Shown here: piece by piece, positions 59,250 through 64,000 of the stretch | Layout: every line of letters starts with the position of its first letter | Position numbering within the stretch: position 1 is the stretch's first letter | DNA from: Desulfococcus sp041737845 | GTDB lineage: Bacteria > Desulfobacterota > Desulfobacteria > Desulfobacterales > Desulfococcaceae | Assembly (NCBI RefSeq): GCF_041737845.1 | Contig: NZ_JBGSQX010000087.1 | Location: 23,977 to 87,976, forward strand | Direction of reading: 5' to 3' | Length of the DNA: 64,000 nucleotides | The notes under the pieces: model-generated | Databases searched by the model: none | Told to the model about the DNA's origin: nothing | The model's input: only the letters and a program-made list of their open reading frames with translations | Program-made: the position numbers and the translations under genes

Positions 59250-59984
59250 TTACAATGAATCATGGTGATTAACAATGATTTTGTCAAGCAGATCTGCCGC
59301 CTCGAACGACACCCTGAAGGCGTCCGCCTCTTTCATGGCATAGAGCTTGACGATCCGGGCATGCAGGTCATTGTAGCGGGCTGTATCCGGCGGGATGGCC
59401 TGATGGACAATGGCCTGGATCTCGCCGTAGGAGGCGTGGGGCAGATCCAGGGCGCGGAAGAGCCGCATGGTGTAGGCATCCACCACGAAGACCGGGCGGG
59501 CGAAGGCATAACAGAGGATGGAATCGGCGGTCTCCGGCCCGATGCCCTTCCAGGACAGGAGGAGCTTGCGCAGGGCGTCGGTGTCATACCCCCGCAAGGC
59601 CCCGATGCCGCCGCAGTCGAGGATGTTCCTTGAAATCTCCCGCAGCCTTGCGGCCTTCTGATTGAAATAGCCGGAGGGCCGAACCGCCGATTCCAGGGCC
59701 CCGTCGCACCCGGCAATCGCCCCGGGGTCCAGGCCGATTTCGCGCGTCAGGTTGACTATGGCTTTTTCCACGTTCCGCCAGGCCGTATTCTGGGTGAGGA
59801 TGGCCCCGACCACGATCTCGAAGGACTCCCGGTTGCCCACGGCCGCCCCTTCAGCCCCCTTATGGTAGACCGGGGGGCCCCCCGGCGAGGTCGTGGTGGG
59901 CCACCAGCCCTGAGGTCCGTATCGATCGAGGAGACGCGCATCGATCCGGATAATGCGTTCTTTGCTCCGGCAGGGAATTGCCAT
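59250..59984 (-). CDS. HhH-GPD DNA glycosylase, MagIII-like (3-methyladenine type), no Fe-S cluster
   Basis: A 244-residue base-excision enzyme. The helix-hairpin-helix and catalytic region is LLLSWKGIGPETADSILCYAFARPVFVVDAYTMRLF: the catalytic Asp is in VVDAYT. The position of the endonuclease III Lys (in GxGxKTA) is Glu (GIGPETA), so it probably lacks lyase activity. There is no C-terminal four-Cys cluster. These features match MagIII-type 3-methyladenine glycosylases. The N-terminus contains a Pro/Gly-rich piece (TTTSPGGPPVYHKGAEG). No operon partner; gap to the thioesterase is 9 bases. Confidence 0.88.
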   Translation of the reverse strand: MAIPCRSKERIIRIDARLLDRYGPQGWWPTTTSPGGPPVYHKGAEGAAVGNRESFEIVVGAILTQNTAWRNVEKAIVNLTREIGLDPGAIAGCDGALESAVRPSGYFNQKAARLREISRNILDCGGIGALRGYDTDALRKLLLSWKGIGPETADSILCYAFARPVFVVDAYTMRLFRALDLPHASYGEIQAIVHQAIPPDTARYNDLHARIVKLYAMKEADAFRVSFEAADLLDKIIVNHHDSL

Positions 59985-59993
59985 GGGTGTCCG

Positions 59994-60446
59994 TTACCTT
60001 GTTGAAGCTCCCGCCGGCATGTATTTTTCGAGGTTTGCTCTCAATTCTCCGGGAATGGGCATGGTTCGGCTTTTTTCGTAATCGTAGCTGACCTGGACGG
60101 TCAATCCCCGGGCGAAAATCACGGACGGATTCTCCCGGTGGACGAGTTGGTAGGCCAGGGTGAAGCTCTTGACGCCCATCTCCGACACCCACATCATAAT
60201 CGAGAGGGGATCGCTCAGCCCGGCCGGCCGCAGGTAGTCGCATTCGGCATGGGCTATGATGAACGGAAAATCCCCGATACTGTTGGATTGCATGATGTGA
60301 TGAAAAATTTTTTTTCGGCCTTCCTCGAAATAGGTAAAGTAAACCGCATTGTTCACATGCCCCATGGCGTCGAGATCGCGAAAGCGCAGATCAATGTCCG
60401 CAATGAATCTTGCATCGTCCGGTCGTTCGAAAGAATCCATTTCCAT
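59994..60446 (-). CDS. Hot-dog fold acyl-CoA thioesterase (4-hydroxybenzoyl-CoA thioesterase-like)
   Basis: A 150-residue thioesterase. The signature is LRFRDLDAMGHVNNAVYFTYFEEGRKKIF: catalytic Asp in RDLDAMGHVNN, typical of the YbgC/4HBT family. ECDYLRPAGLSDPL follows. It probably hydrolyses short to medium acyl-CoA or acyl-ACP in the cytosol. Starts after GAAGGTGA; two nearby ATGs (60446 and 60440) are equally plausible. It precedes the DNA glycosylase by nine bases. Confidence 0.92.
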   Translation of the reverse strand: MEMDSFERPDDARFIADIDLRFRDLDAMGHVNNAVYFTYFEEGRKKIFHHIMQSNSIGDFPFIIAHAECDYLRPAGLSDPLSIMMWVSEMGVKSFTLAYQLVHRENPSVIFARGLTVQVSYDYEKSRTMPIPGELRANLEKYMPAGASTR

Positions 60447-60586
60447 TCACCTTCCATAGATTGCTGTATGTGCGGCATTCCTTGCCGTTAAAAGAAATTG
60501 GCGAATTTTAGGGGCCATGATATGGTTTGTCAATGGGGTATGGAGATGCTTTCCGTCAATCGAGAGATTTCAGGAGGACCGCCCGC

Positions 60587-60862
60587 ATGATCGGAGTGAA
60601 GGAGGCCGTCAAGATTGCTTTTCAGCTTTTTCAGGAGCTTTACGATACCCGGAAATTCGAGGATATCCTGCTGGAGGAGGTTGAGATGGCCCAGGACCGG
60701 GCCGCCTGGCTGGTCACCGTCGGTTTCTACCGGCGCATGCCCTCCGTGAACCTGGTGGAATCGATCGGATCCAAAAAATATCTCCGGACCTACAAGACCT
60801 TTCACATCGACGCCGCCTCCGGTGAAATGATCTCGATGAAGCAGGGGGCGGGGGGGGAGTAG
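60587..60862 (+). CDS. Small protein of unknown function (91 aa)
   Basis: Start at 60587 behind AGGAGG; upstream in-frame sequence is ignored. The sequence MIGVKEAVKIAFQLFQELYDTRKFEDILLEEVEMA contains a PepSY-like stretch (FEDILLEEVEMAQDRAAWLVTVGFYRRM) and YLRTYKTFHIDAASGEMISMK at the end, which resembles small PepSY/propeptide-like domains. Soluble, no signal peptide. It stands alone between the thioesterase and the regulator; function not known. Confidence 0.65.
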   Translation: MIGVKEAVKIAFQLFQELYDTRKFEDILLEEVEMAQDRAAWLVTVGFYRRMPSVNLVESIGSKKYLRTYKTFHIDAASGEMISMKQGAGGE

Positions 60863-60892
60863 CGCTTCTCCGCGTAACCCGCCTGCGGATGT

Positions 60893-62221
60893 TCATGCAG
60901 ATTGAAGGCGATGCTTCTTTATCTTGTATCGCAACACCCGCTCGCTGATCCCCAATGAGGCCGCCGCCCGGGTCTGGACCCCGTCGTGCTTTTCGAGGGC
61001 CGTCTGGATCATCTCGCGCTCCACGGCATCGACCCGCTCCGCCAGGGTCCCCTGGAGGGCGGCCTGATGAAATCGGATCTCCGGCGGGAGGTCGATTTCG
61101 CGGATCCGGCTTCCCCGGACCAGGGTGACGGCCCGCTGAACGATGTGCTCCAGCTCCCGCACATTTCCGGGAAAGGAATACCGGACCAGGGCCATCATGG
61201 CCCCGGGATCGAAAGCGACGGGCCGCATGCTGAAGCGCTGGAGGAAGAAATCCACCAGCTCGGGGATGTCTTCCTTTCGCTCCCGAAGCGGCGGGAGAAC
61301 GATGTCGAAGACGTTGAGGCGGTAGTAGAGATCCTCGCGGAAGCGCCCTTCGGCCGTGAGCTGCCTGAGGTCCCGGTTGGTGGCGGCCACCACGCGGACC
61401 TCCGCCGTGATCTCCCGTTCCCCGCCCACCCGGCAGAACCGCTTTTCCTGGAGCGCCCGCAGCAGCTTGGGCTGAAGGCTCAGGGGCAGCTCGCCGATTT
61501 CGTCGAGGAAGAGGGTGCCGCCGCCGGCCAGTTCGAAGCGGCCTCGACGGACACCCGCCGCACCGGTGAATGCGCCCTTTTCATGGCCGAAGAGTTCCGA
61601 TTCAAAAAGGTTTTCGGGGACTGCGCCGCAGTTGACCTCTACGAAAGGGCCGTCACCCGACGGACCCAGGAGGTGGACGAGGCGGGCAATAAGCTCCTTT
61701 CCCGTGCCGGTCTCCCCGCTGATGAGCACGGTCCAGGGAGAGGGGGCCACGCGGCGCACCAGGGAGATCACCTCCTGCATGGCGGGTCCGTCGCCGACCA
61801 GGTTGATGGGCAACGGCTCCCGGTCCACGGCCTCGGCCACATCCGCGACGTCTTCCACGACTGCCAGCCGGTGCGCGATCATCTGGACTTTTTCCAGGAG
61901 TTGCATGAGGTCCACCGGCTTTTCCAGGAAATCATCGGCCCCCAGCTTCATCACCTCCACCGCCGTCTGCACCGATCCGTAGGCGGTGACCATGATGGCG
62001 CGGACCAGGGGCGTCATCCGCTTCATCTCCGCCAGCACCGCGTCCCCGTTGAGATCGGGCATGCGATGGTCCAGGATGACCAGATGAACCGGATGGCCTG
62101 CGAAATAGGCCAGGGCATCCCTTCCGTTTGCGGCGGCGGCGACGTCATATCCTTTTTTGCGGAGAAACCCCATCAGCAGCTCCCGCTGCATGGCGTCATC
62201 GTCAACGATCAGAATGTTCAT
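60893..62221 (-). CDS. Sigma-54-dependent response regulator (NtrC/ZraR family)
   Basis: A 442-residue regulator. Receiver domain with phospho-Asp D51 (LVILDHRMPD) and signalling Thr/Lys in LEKPVDLMQL; AAA+ domain with Walker A SGETGTGKELIA, Walker B TLFLDEIGE, and the sigma-54 contact loop GAFTGA in HEKGAFTGAAG; C-terminal Fis-type helix-turn-helix (GVQTRAAASLGISERVLRYKIKKHRL). It activates transcription at -24/-12 promoters; the one at 25144 is an example in the window, though a link is not shown. Its start overlaps the kinase gene by 20 bases. Confidence 0.95.
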   Translation of the reverse strand: MNILIVDDDAMQRELLMGFLRKKGYDVAAAANGRDALAYFAGHPVHLVILDHRMPDLNGDAVLAEMKRMTPLVRAIMVTAYGSVQTAVEVMKLGADDFLEKPVDLMQLLEKVQMIAHRLAVVEDVADVAEAVDREPLPINLVGDGPAMQEVISLVRRVAPSPWTVLISGETGTGKELIARLVHLLGPSGDGPFVEVNCGAVPENLFESELFGHEKGAFTGAAGVRRGRFELAGGGTLFLDEIGELPLSLQPKLLRALQEKRFCRVGGEREITAEVRVVAATNRDLRQLTAEGRFREDLYYRLNVFDIVLPPLRERKEDIPELVDFFLQRFSMRPVAFDPGAMMALVRYSFPGNVRELEHIVQRAVTLVRGSRIREIDLPPEIRFHQAALQGTLAERVDAVEREMIQTALEKHDGVQTRAAASLGISERVLRYKIKKHRLQSA

Positions 62222-63830
62222 GGTTCTGCTTTTTCGTTTCTTGAGTCAGGGGCAGCCGGACATCCACCCGAAGCACGCCGGCCTCGGGGACGGTGAAGAT
62301 CAGGCGTCCGCGGTGGGCGTGGACGATCCTCTGGACGATGGAAAGCCCCAGTCCGGTCCCCCTGGCCTTGGTGGTGAAATAGGGCGCCGCGAGATGCAGG
62401 GTTTCAGACGGAGGGAGATGGAATTCCTTGTTTTCAAATGACAGGATGACATCTCCGTCCCGCAGGTCCAGGCAGACCCTGAGATATCCGCCGTCCGGCT
62501 GGGCTTCAACGCCGTTTTTGACAAGGTTTTCTGCCAGTTGCGCCATCATCTGCGGATCGGCATGGATTTCGCCGGGATAGGAGATCTCTTCGAGGATCGT
62601 TATGGACTGCTCGGCGCATTTCGGGCGATAGAGATCGAGGATCTCCCCCACGACGGCGGCAGGGGAGATGGATTTAAACGCCGGTGCGGCGGGGCGGGCA
62701 TATTTTCGGAGGTCGCGGACGATGGTGTTGGTTCGCCTGACCGCCTGAAGCAGGGTCGCCACCAGGTCGCGGTATTCGCCGGAAAGCTCGGAGGCCTCGA
62801 TCTGGAGCCGCTGCAGCCCCATGGAGATGGCGTTCAGGGGGTTTCGGATTTCGTGGGCGATGACCGCGGCGGCCCTTCCCAGGGCCGCATCCTCCCGGTG
62901 GTCGGCCACCCCCCGCTCCACCGCCCGGATGTGCCTCAGGTATCGGGTTTGAACCCGGTGGTGGATCCATGAAAAGGAGATCCCCAGCAGCGCCAGCACC
63001 CCGGCGAAAAAGGAAAACTCAAACCAGATCTGCCGGGTCCGGCTCAGAAAATAGCTGGTGTCCATTCCGGCGACGAGCAGGCCGTCGCCGAACGGGATGC
63101 GGCTCTCGGCAATGGCCTCCCCCCCGAGGTTGATGATGCGGATGCCGGAAAGGTCGATTTCGTCGTCATCAGCGGACCCGCGGGCAGGTAAGGCCTTCTT
63201 TTCGACCCGGACATACCGGATGCCTGCCATTCCGGTGAGAGATCCGAGCAGGCGGTGCAGGCTGATCTCTTCGTTCAATCGTCCGATAAGGACCGATTCG
63301 AGGCCGGTGACGACGCATCCTTTTCCGTCGAGCAGGGGTGCAACCGAAACATATAGATTTTTATCCGAGAAATGAAGGATTTCTCCAGCCCCCTTGAGGC
63401 AGTCGACCGCGGCGGGGATGCCCGAATCTTCCGGGCCATGGGTTTCGGTGCCGTCCGCCCGGCGCAGGCGGATGCCGGCGAGCCCGGATTCCCGGGCGAA
63501 CTCCGCCAGTTCGTCAGCGGAAAAAGGTTCGACGGCCTCCAGATAGGCGACAAATCGCCCGGTATTCCCGAGAAAAACCTGTACGATCTTCTCGACGGCT
63601 TCCTGGGAGAGAACCGCTGTCCGTGCGTTTTGCTCGATGACGTTTGCGAGCATCCCGGCGTGTTCCAGAGAATGACTCAAAAACGTCTGCTGCACCTGTC
63701 GGGCCTGCCAGTAAAAATAGGCCAGGACAATGGAGATCAGCACCCCGAAGAGGAGAAGGCTCACCCGCCAGACTGGAACCATGCGGATGGATTTCCCGAG
63801 CTGGCCCGGGCGATCGGTACCGGCCGTCAT
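62202..63830 (-). CDS. Membrane sensor histidine kinase (ZraS/HydH-like)
   Basis: A 542-residue kinase pairing with the adjacent regulator. One transmembrane helix at residues 25-43 (VSLLLFGVLISIVLAYFYW), a periplasmic sensor region of about 220 residues (contains an FxxRxxG type strand pattern, no clear ligand motif), and a second helix at about residues 265-285 (FEFSFFAGVLALLGISFSW). HisKA motif IAHEIRNPLNAISMGLQRL and HATPase_c motifs NLVKNGVEA and GTGLGLSIVQRIVHAHRG. Its ATG overlaps the stop of an upstream gene (ATGA). Confidence 0.93.
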   Translation of the reverse strand: MTAGTDRPGQLGKSIRMVPVWRVSLLLFGVLISIVLAYFYWQARQVQQTFLSHSLEHAGMLANVIEQNARTAVLSQEAVEKIVQVFLGNTGRFVAYLEAVEPFSADELAEFARESGLAGIRLRRADGTETHGPEDSGIPAAVDCLKGAGEILHFSDKNLYVSVAPLLDGKGCVVTGLESVLIGRLNEEISLHRLLGSLTGMAGIRYVRVEKKALPARGSADDDEIDLSGIRIINLGGEAIAESRIPFGDGLLVAGMDTSYFLSRTRQIWFEFSFFAGVLALLGISFSWIHHRVQTRYLRHIRAVERGVADHREDAALGRAAAVIAHEIRNPLNAISMGLQRLQIEASELSGEYRDLVATLLQAVRRTNTIVRDLRKYARPAAPAFKSISPAAVVGEILDLYRPKCAEQSITILEEISYPGEIHADPQMMAQLAENLVKNGVEAQPDGGYLRVCLDLRDGDVILSFENKEFHLPPSETLHLAAPYFTTKARGTGLGLSIVQRIVHAHRGRLIFTVPEAGVLRVDVRLPLTQETKKQNHEHSDR

Positions 63831-64000
63831 CTTCCACCACCTCCACCACCGCCACCGCCACCTCCGGAACCACCGCCGCCACCGCCACCTCCGGAACCAC
63901 CGCCGCCTCCGCCGCCTCCACCGCCACCTCCGCCTCCACCTCCGCCTCCACCACCGCCACCTCCGCTTCCACCTCCGGAACCTCCGCCTCCGGAACCACC
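63827..64000 (-). CDS. C-terminal polyglycine tail of an upstream gene (cut by the window end)
   Basis: The last 57 codons read out as almost pure glycine with a few Ser (GGSGGGG... ending GGR), from 64000 to the stop at 63827-63829, which overlaps the kinase start (ATGA). The upstream part of the gene is outside. Polyglycine tails are seen in some periplasmic and surface proteins and in low-complexity linkers; because the gene leads the two-component operon, it might be a small periplasmic protein sensed by the kinase. Frame and stop are clear, function is not. Confidence 0.7.
   Translation of the reverse strand, partial: GGSGGGGSGGGSGGGGGGGGGGGGGGGGGGGGGGGSGGGGGGGGSGGGGGGGGGGGR

Noticed and set aside
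63514..63999. 161-codon minus frame rich in Val, Glu and Ala at the window end
   Set aside because: It is an out-of-frame reading of the polyglycine repeat and the kinase start; the glycine frame ends with an ATGA overlap on the kinase.
1..64000. tRNA, rRNA or CRISPR array
   Set aside because: Intergenic stretches were read for cloverleaf ends and regularly spaced repeats; none was found. The 18-bp tandem units at 8775 are contiguous without spacers.

Overview
The window is a GC-rich chromosomal segment of an anaerobic bacterium, most likely a member of the Desulfobacterota (former Deltaproteobacteria). Supporting this are a nickel CO dehydrogenase with its CooF-type ferredoxin, two ADP-forming acyl-CoA synthetase/GNAT fusions, a sigma-54 response regulator, a REP-associated transposase relic with GAGLEPAPT-like repeats, and cobalamin genes. 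The organism is inferred from gene content only. I saw no rRNA, tRNA, CRISPR array or prophage.

Layout. 1-1.5 kb: the end of a CusA-type metal efflux pump and a Met/His-rich exported protein. 1.6-7.1 kb (minus): CO dehydrogenase, four-cluster ferredoxin, FAD/NAD oxidoreductase and phosphoglucomutase. 7.2-11.5 kb: a small unknown protein, MscL with a zinc ribbon, a frameshifted REP-associated transposase with GC-rich palindromes, and an AT-richer insertion sequence with inverted ends. 11.6-16.5 kb: methyltransferase, ATP-grasp ligase and an SsuABC-like ABC importer. 16.5-22.3 kb: two thiamine-related transport operons (ThiXYZ on minus, ThiW plus ECF module on plus) diverging from a region where each has its own promoter and TPP riboswitch. 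22.4-29.7 kb: a degenerate acyl-CoA synthetase/GNAT, an AMP-forming acyl-CoA synthetase behind a sigma-54 promoter, and an intact acyl-CoA synthetase/GNAT; together they look like an acyl-CoA synthetase with its own acetyltransferase control.

29.7-36 kb (minus): quinone oxidoreductase, acyl carrier protein, a remarkable soluble protein joining a Clp-like AAA+ domain (apparently ATPase-dead) to an FtsH-like AAA+ and M41 protease, a ChaN-type lipoprotein, and a receiver-histidine kinase. 36-40.4 kb: a DinG-like helicase with a decayed exonuclease domain and an ABC-2 exporter. 40.4-44 kb: lytic transglycosylase, unknown coiled-coil membrane protein, small protein, and an exported minimal DNA ligase. 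44-48.1 kb (minus): FecBCD-type importer, CobM and a Cys-repeat protein. 48.2-49.6 kb: Phd-like antitoxin, SpoIIAA-like protein, small membrane protein.

49.8-58.6 kb is a compact aromatic amino acid operon (DAHP synthase, aroB, pheA, aroE, aroA, aroC, aminotransferase, tyrA). It is preceded by a short Tyr/Phe-rich leader ORF and two terminator hairpins, which together look like a transcription attenuator. 58.6-64 kb holds a RelE/ParE-type toxin-antitoxin pair, a MagIII-like DNA glycosylase, a thioesterase, a small unknown protein, an NtrC-type regulator with its sensor kinase, and the polyglycine tail of a gene cut by the window end.

The strongest candidates for something undescribed are the Clp/FtsH/M41 fusion protease (31064-33523), the acyl-CoA synthetase/acetyltransferase module (22381-29713), and the small Cys-repeat protein beside cobM (47675-48109). 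The aromatic attenuator and the twin riboswitches are well-supported regulatory elements of known types.
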